A stretch of DNA of 64,000 bases. Source: Sphingosinicella sp942492965. Lineage in GTDB: Bacteria; Pseudomonadota; Alphaproteobacteria; Sphingomonadales; Sphingomonadaceae. Of the stretch, positions 1 through 6,623 are shown piece by piece. The notes beneath the pieces are model-generated. The model was not told where the DNA came from and ran no database searches. It saw only the letters and a list, made by a program, of their open reading frames with translations. Within the stretch, counting starts at the first letter, position 1; each line of letters starts with the position of its first letter. The stretch spans positions 1,364,001-1,428,000 of the forward strand of contig OW818656.1 of assembly GCA_942492965.1 (NCBI GenBank), written 5' to 3'. The translations under genes were made by a program, and so were the position numbers.

Positions 1-242
1 CGATCGGCGTGCCGGTGCTGATCCACGGCATGGGCGGCAACCCCGCGGTGATCGGCGCGGTGGGGATGCTCGCGGGCTTCTGCGGCACGCTGATGACGCC
101 GATGGCGGCGAACTTCAACATCGTGCCCGCCGCGCTTCTGGAACTCAAAAACCGGAACGGCGTGATCCGCGCGCAGATCGCGACGGCGCTGCCGCTGCTC
201 GCGGTGAACCTCGTCATCATCTATATCTTCGCGTTCCGATGA
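1..242 (+). CDS. DUF979 family membrane protein, 3' end only
   Basis: The gene runs in from outside the window; only its last 79 codons are present, read in the frame whose first complete codon is at base 3. The fragment is hydrophobic, with a Gly-rich loop (HGMGGNPAVIGAVG) and a final membrane segment (LPLLAVNLVIIYIFAF). This resembles the C-terminus of DUF979 permease-like proteins, which are commonly encoded beside DUF969 and DUF2891 genes. The stop overlaps the start of the DUF2891 gene (ATGA), which supports a shared operon and therefore the family call. Transport of a small acid such as 5-oxoproline has been suggested for this neighbourhood in general; nothing here proves it. Confidence 0.7.
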   Translation, partial: IGVPVLIHGMGGNPAVIGAVGMLAGFCGTLMTPMAANFNIVPAALLELKNRNGVIRAQIATALPLLAVNLVIIYIFAFR

Positions 243-1207
243 GTCTTGACCCTCCTCTCGCCGCCCGCTTCGCGCGCATCGCGCTTGGCCACGTGGGGCA
301 GGAGTATCCGAACAAGATGGACCATGTGCTGGACGGCCCTGCCGACGCGCTGGGGCCGCGCGCGCTGCATCCGATCTTCTACGGCAGCTACGACTGGCAT
401 AGCTGCGTGCACAGCTGGTGGCTGCTGCTGACGATCCGGCGGCTGTTCCCCGATCTGCCGGAGAGCCGCGAGATCGCCGCGCGGGCGGACGCGGTGCTGA
501 CAGCGGCGAACGTCGCGGGTGAGATCGCGTATCTTGAGCGGCCCTCGTCAGCGGGCTTCGAACGGCCGTACGGCTGGGCGTGGCTGTTCGCGCTGCACGG
601 CGAGGCCGCGCGCCATGCGGACAAGAGCTGGGGCGCGGCGCTGGCGCCGCTCGCCGAGGCGTTCGCATCGCGTTTCAAGAGCTACTTCCCGAAGCAGCTC
701 TACCCGATCCGCAGCGGCGCGCACGCGAACACGGCGTTTGCCTTCATCCTTTCGCTGGACTGGGCGGACACGCACGACGCGGCGATGGCGGCGCTGATCC
801 GTGAGCGGGCGGAGACCTATTTCGGGGCGGATCGCGATTGCCCGGCGTGGGAGCCGGGCGGAGACGAATTCCTCTCTTCGACGATGACCGAGGCGATGTG
901 CATGAAACGCGCGCTCCCCGGCGAGGCGTTTGAACGCTGGCTCGCGGCTTTCCTGCCGCGCCTTGGCAAGGGCGAACCGGCGACGCTGCTCCGCCCCGCC
1001 GCCGTGATCGACCGCAGCGACGGAAAGCTCGTCCACCTCGACGGCTTCAACTTCACGCGCGCGTGGGGCTGGCGCGAGCTCGGCGATGCCGACGCGGCGG
1101 CGCGGCACCTCGCCGCGAGCCTGCCGCACATTGAAGACGACTATATGGGCTCCCACTGGCTGTGCAGCTTCGCGCTGCTCGCCCTGCACCCGGAAGGACG
1201 GACATGA
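239..1207 (+). CDS. DUF2891 domain-containing protein
   Basis: A 322-residue cytoplasmic protein without signal peptide or membrane segments. The N-terminal stretch with HPIFYGSYDWHSCVHSWW and the Trp/His-rich body (GYPAW-like DCPAWEPGGDEFLSS region near residue 200) are typical of DUF2891, an alpha/alpha-toroid-like family of unknown biochemical role. The start ATG overlaps the upstream DUF979 stop by four bases. The stop overlaps the cyclophilin start in the same way, so the three are translationally coupled. Function unknown; the neighbourhood suggests a job tied to the DUF979 transporter. Confidence 0.85.
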   Translation: MSLDPPLAARFARIALGHVGQEYPNKMDHVLDGPADALGPRALHPIFYGSYDWHSCVHSWWLLLTIRRLFPDLPESREIAARADAVLTAANVAGEIAYLERPSSAGFERPYGWAWLFALHGEAARHADKSWGAALAPLAEAFASRFKSYFPKQLYPIRSGAHANTAFAFILSLDWADTHDAAMAALIRERAETYFGADRDCPAWEPGGDEFLSSTMTEAMCMKRALPGEAFERWLAAFLPRLGKGEPATLLRPAAVIDRSDGKLVHLDGFNFTRAWGWRELGDADAAARHLAASLPHIEDDYMGSHWLCSFALLALHPEGRT

Positions 1208-2076
1208 AGGCCTTTATCCCCCTCGCCTGCCTGCTCGCAGGCTTCGCGCCGCTCTCGTCGCAGGGGGTAATCGACGCCTCTCGGCCCGACGAATGGCGGC
1301 AGCTTGTCCCCGAGAACACGCTCTACATGGACGCGGGCGGGAGCACGGTGGTGTTCGAGCTTGCGCCAGACCTTGCGCCGAACACTGTCCGCAATATCCG
1401 AACGCTGGTGCGCGAAGGCTATTTCAACGGGCTCAGTATCAACCGCGTGCAGGACAACTACGTCGTGCAGTGGGGTGATCCGGATGCGGAAGACCCCGCG
1501 AAGATGCGCAAACAAGGTATCCCTGCCACGCTTGCACCTGAATTCGGCATCCCGGCGGCGGGCACAGCCTTCACGCCGATCCCCGGCCCGGACGGGTTCG
1601 GTGAGCCCGGATTCGTGAACGGCTTTGCTGCGACGCGCAAGGACGGCGCGGTCTGGGCGACGCACTGCTACGGCGCGCTCGGCGTCGGGCGTGCGGAAGC
1701 TGCGGACAGCGGCAACGGCAGCGAGCTTTATGTCGTGATCGGCCATGGCCCTCGCCACCTCGACCGCAATGTGACGATCGTCGGTCGCGTGATTTCGGGC
1801 GTCGAGACGCTTTCCAGCTTGAAGCGCGGAAGCGGAGCACTCGGCTTTTATGAAACGGCGGCCGAGCGCGTGCCCATCACGCGCATCCGATTGGGCAGCG
1901 ACGTGCCCGCGGGCGAGCGCCTCCCCATCGAGATCATGCGCACCGACAGCGCTTCGTTCGCGCGCTATGCGGACGCCCGCGCGCACCGCACGCGCGATGG
2001 CTGGTTCGTGCACGAGCCGGGATTCATCGACCTCTGCAATGTGCGCGTGCCGCAGCGGGCGCTTGTCCGGCCCTGA
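1204..2076 (+). CDS. Exported cyclophilin-type peptidyl-prolyl cis-trans isomerase
   Basis: A 290-residue protein with an N-terminal signal peptide (MKAFIPLACLLAGFAPL) followed by a cyclophilin-like fold: FELAPDLAPNTVRNIRTLVREGYFNG, the NRVQDNYVVQWGDP strand, and GSELYVVIGHGPRHLDRNVTIVGRVISG. Cyclophilins catalyse Xaa-Pro isomerisation, here presumably in the periplasm. Compared with small bacterial PpiA it carries a C-terminal extension of roughly 80 residues. The catalytic Arg/Phe of the classical FHR motif is replaced (INRVQDN), so activity could be reduced. The start at 1204 was chosen because it overlaps the previous stop (ATGA) and opens directly into the signal peptide; an upstream in-frame codon at 1162 lies inside the DUF2891 gene. 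Confidence 0.85.
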   Translation: MKAFIPLACLLAGFAPLSSQGVIDASRPDEWRQLVPENTLYMDAGGSTVVFELAPDLAPNTVRNIRTLVREGYFNGLSINRVQDNYVVQWGDPDAEDPAKMRKQGIPATLAPEFGIPAAGTAFTPIPGPDGFGEPGFVNGFAATRKDGAVWATHCYGALGVGRAEAADSGNGSELYVVIGHGPRHLDRNVTIVGRVISGVETLSSLKRGSGALGFYETAAERVPITRIRLGSDVPAGERLPIEIMRTDSASFARYADARAHRTRDGWFVHEPGFIDLCNVRVPQRALVRP

Positions 2077-2183
2077 ACGCGCGGCCGCAAATAGCGTGTC
2101 CGTTCGGTCAATCGGTCGCAGGTGAGCCGCAAGTATGGCGGTATAATCCGAAATAATGCTAAAGACGTGAGCAGAAGCGGACC

Positions 2184-2197
2184 TTGACCGGAATCAA
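2184..2197 (+). promoter_or_regulatory. Fnr box in front of the fnr gene
   Basis: TTGAC-CGGA-ATCAA, a match to the Fnr/Anr consensus TTGAT-N4-ATCAA with a single substitution (C for T in the left half). It ends only nine bases before the fnr start codon. A protein bound here would cover the ribosome-binding region and transcription start rather than sit at -41.5, so negative autoregulation is the natural reading. Inference from position; no promoter was mapped. Confidence 0.65.
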
Positions 2198-2206
2198 GTC
2201 CGGCAA

Positions 2207-2923
2207 ATGGAGCGGTGGTTGACCAAAGTTTGCGAAGATTGCGTTGTTCGCGACCGGTCGCTGTGCGGCACGCTCGATGACGCCGCGCTGACGGAGATGT
2301 CGCGCCTGGGGCGTAGGCGCAAGCTTGCCGCGGGCGAATCGCTGCAGTTCGAGGGCGATGACAACATCCTGTGCGCGAACGTGCTCGGCGGTGTGCTGAA
2401 GCTCAGCTCGCTCACCCCTTCGGGCGACGCGCAGACCGTGGGGCTGCTTTACCCCGCCGACTTCATCGGGCGACCCTATGCCGACACGGTGGACCACGAC
2501 ATCACCGCGCTGACCGAAGCCGAGGTGTGCATCTTCGCGCGCGCGCCGTTCGAGCGGATGATGGCGGAGAACATACAGCTCGAGCGCCAGCTGCTCGAGC
2601 GCACGCTGAGTGAGCTGGAACGCAGCCGCCGCTGGCTGCTGTTCCTGGGCCGCAAGAGCGCGGGCGCGCGGCTCGCGGGGCTGCTCATCGATATCGACCG
2701 GCGCATGGCGCAAACGGGCTGCGGCGCCGACCTCGGCGTCGGGCAGCTGATCCAGCTACCGCTCACCCGCACCGAAATGGCGGACGTGCTCGGCCTCACC
2801 ATCGAGACGGTGAGCCGCGAACTCGGCAAGCTGAAGGACGCGGGCGTGATCGCGACCGAAGGCCGCCGCGGCCTCCGCATCCTGAAACCGGCCGCGCTCA
2901 AGACCATCATGGACAGCGAATAA
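2207..2923 (+). CDS. fnr: Fnr-family oxygen-sensing transcriptional regulator (FnrN/FnrL type)
   Basis: A 238-residue Crp/Fnr protein. It has an N-terminal cysteine cluster C9-x2-C12-x7-C20, the spacing known from rhizobial FnrN and rhodobacterial FnrL, plus C108 (EVCIF), which aligns with the fourth [4Fe-4S] ligand of E. coli FNR. It continues with a cNMP-like beta-roll, a long dimer helix (ENIQLERQLLERTLSELERS) and a winged HTH whose recognition helix reads ETVSRELGKL. The E-x2-S-R signature specifies TTGAT-N4-ATCAA sites. Such boxes occur before this gene, before ccoN and between hemN and fdsG in this window, which supports a role activating micro-aerobic respiration. The cluster makes it a direct oxygen sensor by family knowledge. 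Confidence 0.9.
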   Translation: MERWLTKVCEDCVVRDRSLCGTLDDAALTEMSRLGRRRKLAAGESLQFEGDDNILCANVLGGVLKLSSLTPSGDAQTVGLLYPADFIGRPYADTVDHDITALTEAEVCIFARAPFERMMAENIQLERQLLERTLSELERSRRWLLFLGRKSAGARLAGLLIDIDRRMAQTGCGADLGVGQLIQLPLTRTEMADVLGLTIETVSRELGKLKDAGVIATEGRRGLRILKPAALKTIMDSE

Positions 2924-2928
2924 GCCGC

Positions 2929-3558
2929 CTATTCGGACTGTTTGCGGTAGGTGAGGCGCTCGTTGCCGCGCAGCATCACGAGATCATCGCCTTCGATGAC
3001 GAGCGGCTGGTCCTTGAACGGGGGCTGGCCGAGGCTGTTCGGGACGAGGCGGAACGTGAGATCGTTGGCGCGCGCGTGATCGACCGGAAACGGCGCCGAC
3101 AGGAAATCGAAAACGCCGAGCCCGAGCCGGAGCGACGTGACGCGAATGTCTTTGCCGAGGCTCGGCCTGTATCCGTAGGACTGCGTGTAGCCCTGAACCT
3201 CATGGCCTTCCGCGAGCGTCAGGATCACGTCCACGGGCCAGCTCATCGGCGAACCGTCCGGCCCCGTCACCTGCACGCGCAGCGGGAATTCCGTGCTGCG
3301 CGTCGCCGAGACCGGCTCGAACACGGGCGACTTCCATTCGGGCTCGGTGGTAAGCAGGATGCGGTTGCCGTCGCGGACCCAGCGGCCCTCCCCCACCTCA
3401 TCGAGCGCGCCATAGGTGAGGCCGTAGCGGAAGTGTCCGTCGGCGGTGAGTTCGAGGCCCGAGGCGGCCTCGCGCACACCTTCGAGACGGTAGACGCCCT
3501 CGACCCCCGCAAACGCCGGTGCGGCGGCCAGGAGCAGCAGGGCTGCGAGGCTTTTCAT
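2929..3558 (-). CDS. Exported hypothetical protein
   Basis: A 209-residue protein with a clear signal peptide (MKSLAALLLLAAAPAFA) and a predicted beta-rich mature part. I do not recognise the family. The body contains GVYRLEG and ADGHFRYGLTYGALDEVGEGRW-like segments, reminiscent of small lipocalin-like or calycin-style periplasmic proteins in which an increasing signal is compared to a baseline, but no catalytic motif is visible. Its start overlaps the stop of the upstream DUF2238 membrane gene by four bases, so both are probably co-transcribed on the minus strand and convergent with fnr (five bases between the stops). Confidence 0.75.
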   Translation of the reverse strand: MKSLAALLLLAAAPAFAGVEGVYRLEGVREAASGLELTADGHFRYGLTYGALDEVGEGRWVRDGNRILLTTEPEWKSPVFEPVSATRSTEFPLRVQVTGPDGSPMSWPVDVILTLAEGHEVQGYTQSYGYRPSLGKDIRVTSLRLGLGVFDFLSAPFPVDHARANDLTFRLVPNSLGQPPFKDQPLVIEGDDLVMLRGNERLTYRKQSE

Positions 3559-4172
3559 GTTCGTCTCCCGAAAAGAAAGTGCGCGGTGAGCGTGACGGCG
3601 GCACCCGCGATTGCGAGTGCGCTATCCTTGTGCGCATCGAAGACATCGCCTTGCGTGCCGAGATACGCGATGCCGAGATCGGGCGCGACGACAAGCATCG
3701 CCGCCCATTCGAGCAGTTCGTAAAACGTCGAAAGCGCCGCGATCCACATCCACGCCGAAACGTGCGTCCACCCCCGGCCCGCGGAACCATAGTGCGCCAG
3801 CGTTTCGCGCATCGGCAGCGCGAGCAAGAGCCCGAACAGGAAATGCACCAGCCGGTCGTAGGGATTGCGGACGGTGCCGCCGACCTCTTTCAGCCAGAAG
3901 CCGAAGGGCGCTTCAGAATAGGTGTAGTGCGCGCCGTAGACATGCGCGGCGAGGAACAGGAACACCGCCAACGTCGAGAGGCGCGAGAAGCCGACGCGGC
4001 GGTCCAGCCACACGAAGATCGGCAGGCCCGCGAAGACCAGCAGGTTTTCGAGCAGCCAGTCTTCCCGGTAGCTCGGCGCGACGGCTAGCCAGCCCCACCA
4101 CACGGCGAAACCGGCGACCAGCGGCGCGCGGACCGAATCGCGAAAAAATCCATATTGGGGGCAAGCGTTCAT
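3555..4172 (-). CDS. DUF2238 (YjdF-like) inner-membrane protein
   Basis: A 205-residue polytopic membrane protein with about five or six hydrophobic segments. The DUF2238 hallmarks are visible: NPYDRLVHFLFGLLLALPMRE in the middle, the FYELLEWAAMLV helix and the YLGTQGDVFDAHKDSALAIAGA segment near the C-terminus. The family is widespread in proteobacteria; its conserved acidic/His residues in membrane helices suggest a metal or transport role, but the function is not established. It is the first gene of a two-gene minus-strand unit and is divergent from the VOC gene; a dyad at 4214-4229 lies in the shared promoter region. Confidence 0.85.
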   Translation of the reverse strand: MNACPQYGFFRDSVRAPLVAGFAVWWGWLAVAPSYREDWLLENLLVFAGLPIFVWLDRRVGFSRLSTLAVFLFLAAHVYGAHYTYSEAPFGFWLKEVGGTVRNPYDRLVHFLFGLLLALPMRETLAHYGSAGRGWTHVSAWMWIAALSTFYELLEWAAMLVVAPDLGIAYLGTQGDVFDAHKDSALAIAGAAVTLTAHFLFGRRT

Positions 4173-4213
4173 GCCGCGCGCGAATCAAGCCAGATGATTG
4201 TAAAAACAAAGCT

Positions 4214-4229
4214 TGCACGGGAACGTGCA
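4214..4229. promoter_or_regulatory. Perfect 16-bp dyad, candidate operator
   Basis: TGCACG-GGAA-CGTGCA, a perfect inverted repeat in the gap between the divergent DUF2238 (minus) and VOC (plus) genes. No T-run follows on either strand, so it is not a terminator. Its placement between two divergent starts suggests an operator for an unidentified regulator. Confidence 0.4.
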
Positions 4230-4281
4230 GGGGTCAAAAGCAGAAAAAAGCCGGCAGCAGGTCGGCAAACGTCGGGGTGAC

Positions 4282-5190
4282 ATGTTCGATACGCACGGCC
4301 GCATCAAGTGCGGCACGCTTTCCGTGCCCGATTTCCAGGGTTCGCTTGCGGACTGGACGAGCCTTCTCGGCTATCAATGTATCGAAACAGGCAAGGTGCC
4401 GATCGAGCTGGCAAACGGCTGGGGCGCCATCAAGACGCTTGGCGCGCGCACAGCGCTGCTCGCGCCGCCGGGCGGCGGCGACACCGCCTTCATCCGGCTC
4501 GTCGAGCAGCCCGCCGTGCTCGCCTATCTGCCGATGCGGACATACGGCTGGGTCGGCTATGAGCTCACCGTGCGCGACGTGCCCTCGCTCCACGACCGGC
4601 TGCGCGGCAGCAGCATCCGCATTCTGACCCCGCCCGAGCGCGCACCGGACGGCAACGGATGGACGCCGATCGAGGCGACCGGACGCGCGGGCGAGGTGCT
4701 GTTTTTCAACGCCGTGACCGAAACGCTGCGCGACCTCGAGTTCCCGCGCGCGGTCGCCGATGTCGACCGCATCATGGTCGCCATGCTCGCCGCCGCCGAC
4801 CGCGCCGCCGCCGTGCGCTTTCATGTCGACGCATTGGGGTTTTCGGAAGGCGGCACATTCCGGCTACCCTATCCCATCATCAACACCGCCTTCGGGCTTC
4901 CGCCCGAAACGGAGAGTGAGGCGACGGTGATCAGCGTGGGACGGATGCCGGTGTGCGAGATCGACCAGTTCCCGCCCGGAACGACGGAGCGCAAGCAGTT
5001 GCTCGGCTATCTGCCGCCGGGCAACGCGCTGGTGAGCTTCGCGGTGCGTTCGCTCGCCGCGATCCGCGCGCCGCTGATCGCGCCGCCGGAGGCGCTGGGC
5101 GGACCGCTCTATGCCGGGCGTCGCACCGCCTGCACACGCGGCGCGGCGGGCGAGCTGATCGAGCTTATCGAAGTCGGCGGCGGCTTCTGA
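4282..5190 (+). CDS. VOC (glyoxalase/bleomycin-resistance fold) family protein
   Basis: A 302-residue cytoplasmic protein that appears to contain two paired vicinal-oxygen-chelate modules. The first starts at CGTLSVPDFQGSLADWTSLLGYQ and includes RLVEQPAVLAYLPMRTYGWVGYELTVRDVPSLHDRL. The second starts near DVDRIMVAMLAAADRAAAVRFHVDALGFSEGG. VOC proteins bind a divalent metal and act as dioxygenases, lyases, isomerases or binding proteins; the substrate cannot be read from sequence. The start at 4282 is preferred over 4213 because it is preceded by a purine-rich GGGGTGA stretch and begins exactly at the first VOC strand. The stop overlaps the following methyltransferase start by one base. Confidence 0.8.
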   Translation: MFDTHGRIKCGTLSVPDFQGSLADWTSLLGYQCIETGKVPIELANGWGAIKTLGARTALLAPPGGGDTAFIRLVEQPAVLAYLPMRTYGWVGYELTVRDVPSLHDRLRGSSIRILTPPERAPDGNGWTPIEATGRAGEVLFFNAVTETLRDLEFPRAVADVDRIMVAMLAAADRAAAVRFHVDALGFSEGGTFRLPYPIINTAFGLPPETESEATVISVGRMPVCEIDQFPPGTTERKQLLGYLPPGNALVSFAVRSLAAIRAPLIAPPEALGGPLYAGRRTACTRGAAGELIELIEVGGGF

Positions 5191-5816
5191 TGGATTCCGA
5201 ACCTTCGGTCGTCGAACGCATCCGCCAGTCCCGGCGCCGGATACAGAGCGAATCGGAAGACGCGCTGCGCTTCCTTGGACGCCTGCGCAACGCCCGGATG
5301 GTGGGCGCGGTCGCGCCGAGCGGGCCCGCGCTCGCGCGGCGCATCGTTGCAGGCATCGACCCGGCGCGCGGCGCGGTGCTGGAGGTCGGCGCGGGGACCG
5401 GCGTCTTCACCGCCGCGCTGCTGGCGCGCGGGGTGGCGCCCGAAGCGCTGACCGCAGTGGAGGCCGATCCGGTGTTCGCGGCGCTGCTGCGGGCGCGGTT
5501 TCCGGACGTCGAAATCGTGGAGGGCCGTGCGGAGGACGTGCTGGGCGACGGCGGCCCACTTGCCGACCGGCGCTATGCCGACGCCGTCAGCGGCCTGCCA
5601 CTCCTCAACTTCCCGCCCGCGCTCAGGCGGCGCATCCTTGAGGCGATCTTCGCCCAGCTCGCGGAGGACGGCGCGCTCTATCAGTTCACCTACGGCCCCC
5701 GCGCGCCGCTCGGGCGCGGCAGCCTCGCCGCGCTCGGCCTCGTCGCCGAGCCGGCAGGCCGCGTGTGGCGCAACCTGCCGCCCGCGACCGTGTACCGGAT
5801 CCGGCGCCACACCTGA
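5190..5816 (+). CDS. Class I SAM methyltransferase, phospholipid N-methyltransferase-like
   Basis: A 208-residue Rossmann-fold methyltransferase. The N-terminal segment RFLGRLRNARMVGAVAPSGPALARRI followed by motif I VLEVGAGTGVFTAALLARG is the arrangement seen in PmtA-like phosphatidylethanolamine N-methyltransferases. The acidic end of motif II (AVEADPVFAALL) and the SGLPLLNFPPALRRRIL segment near residue 130 also fit. By family it would methylate a phospholipid head group at the membrane surface using SAM; rRNA adenine dimethylases share part of the pattern but not the SGLP motif. The start codon at 5190 shares its A with the upstream VOC stop codon. Confidence 0.75.
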   Translation: MDSEPSVVERIRQSRRRIQSESEDALRFLGRLRNARMVGAVAPSGPALARRIVAGIDPARGAVLEVGAGTGVFTAALLARGVAPEALTAVEADPVFAALLRARFPDVEIVEGRAEDVLGDGGPLADRRYADAVSGLPLLNFPPALRRRILEAIFAQLAEDGALYQFTYGPRAPLGRGSLAALGLVAEPAGRVWRNLPPATVYRIRRHT

Positions 5817-5839
5817 CTGTCTTGCACGATCAAGACAGT
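5816..5839. promoter_or_regulatory. Perfect 9-bp dyad overlapping a putative promoter
   Basis: ACTGTCTTG-CACGAT-CAAGACAGT: nine paired bases around a six-base centre, beginning on the last base of the methyltransferase stop. Within and after it a promoter-like pair can be read, TTGCAC (5822-5827) and TAGACT (5844-5849) with a 16-base spacer, placing a start near 5856, the A of the next gene's ATG. A repressor site over a promoter is the most economical reading. Confidence 0.45.
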
Positions 5840-5855
5840 GCGCTAGACTTGGCGC

Positions 5856-6176
5856 ATGGCACAGCCGGTCCGCTTCGACATTCCGCACCGCCTCGGCCGC
5901 GACGAGGCCCGCCGCCGCATGGACAAGGGCCTCGGCGATCTCGACCGGGCGATGCCGTTCGCCTCGCGCATCGGCAAGGCCTGGCAGGGCGACCGGCTGG
6001 TGATCGAGGTGACGGCGCTGGGACAGGTGACGACCGCGAACCTCGACGTGGCCGAAGACCGGGTGAGCATCGAACTTGCGCTGCCCGGCCTGCTCGGCAT
6101 GTTCGGCGAGAAGATCGCCGGTTTCTTCCGCAAGCGGACCACCGAACTGCTCACCGACGGACGGACCGACGCCTGA
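5856..6176 (+). CDS. Polyhydroxyalkanoic acid system family protein
   Basis: A 106-residue soluble protein matching the small PHA-system (PHA_gran_rgn) family: RFDIPHRLGRDEARRRMDKGL at the start, then alternating strands and the C-terminal LPGLLGMFGEKIAGFFRKRTTELL helix. Members are found with polyhydroxyalkanoate granule genes and are thought to be granule-associated or regulatory; the biochemical role is not established, and no other PHA gene is in the window. No Shine-Dalgarno sequence is visible before the ATG, and a promoter-like sequence ends at the start codon, so the mRNA could be leaderless. The next gene overlaps its stop. Confidence 0.8.
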   Translation: MAQPVRFDIPHRLGRDEARRRMDKGLGDLDRAMPFASRIGKAWQGDRLVIEVTALGQVTTANLDVAEDRVSIELALPGLLGMFGEKIAGFFRKRTTELLTDGRTDA

Positions 6177-6541
6177 TGCTGGCCGCCCGGCTCCTTCTCG
6201 CCGCCGCCGCCGAAACGCCGGACGCGATGGCGGCCTACCGCGACGCCACGCGCGCCGAACGCCCGTGCCGCGAAGCGGCGGCACGCGGCGAGATCATCGT
6301 GTGCGCACGGCGCGGCAGCGTCTATCGCGTGCCGTTTCGCGAGGCCGATCCCGGCAGCCGCGCCGCACGCGCCGCGAATGTCGCGGCCGAGCGCGAAAAG
6401 CTGCGCGGGCGCGCGGTTGATGCTGGCGGCATCCAGAGCTGCTCTGCCGTGGGGCCGGGCGGCTTCACCGGCTGCACCAAGGGCATCGACCTTGTCGGCT
6501 CCGCGAAGACGGTGCTACGCGCGGTCGATATCATCGACTAG
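6176..6541 (+). CDS. Small exported hypothetical protein
   Basis: A 121-residue protein with a short hydrophobic N-terminus (MLAARLLLAAAAETPDA) that looks like a signal peptide. The mature part contains four cysteines (ERPCREAA, IIVCARRG, IQSCSAV, TGCTKG), which could form two disulfides in the periplasm. I do not recognise a named domain. The start overlaps the previous stop (TGATG), indicating coupling to the PHA-system gene. Confidence 0.65.
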   Translation: MLAARLLLAAAAETPDAMAAYRDATRAERPCREAAARGEIIVCARRGSVYRVPFREADPGSRAARAANVAAEREKLRGRAVDAGGIQSCSAVGPGGFTGCTKGIDLVGSAKTVLRAVDIID

Positions 6542-6623
6542 CGCCGACCCTCATCGCACACCGCTTGCGAAGCGCGGCGCGGGAAGGCAAGAGGCGGGGT
6601 CTTGTTTCCGGGAAAGGTCGCGT

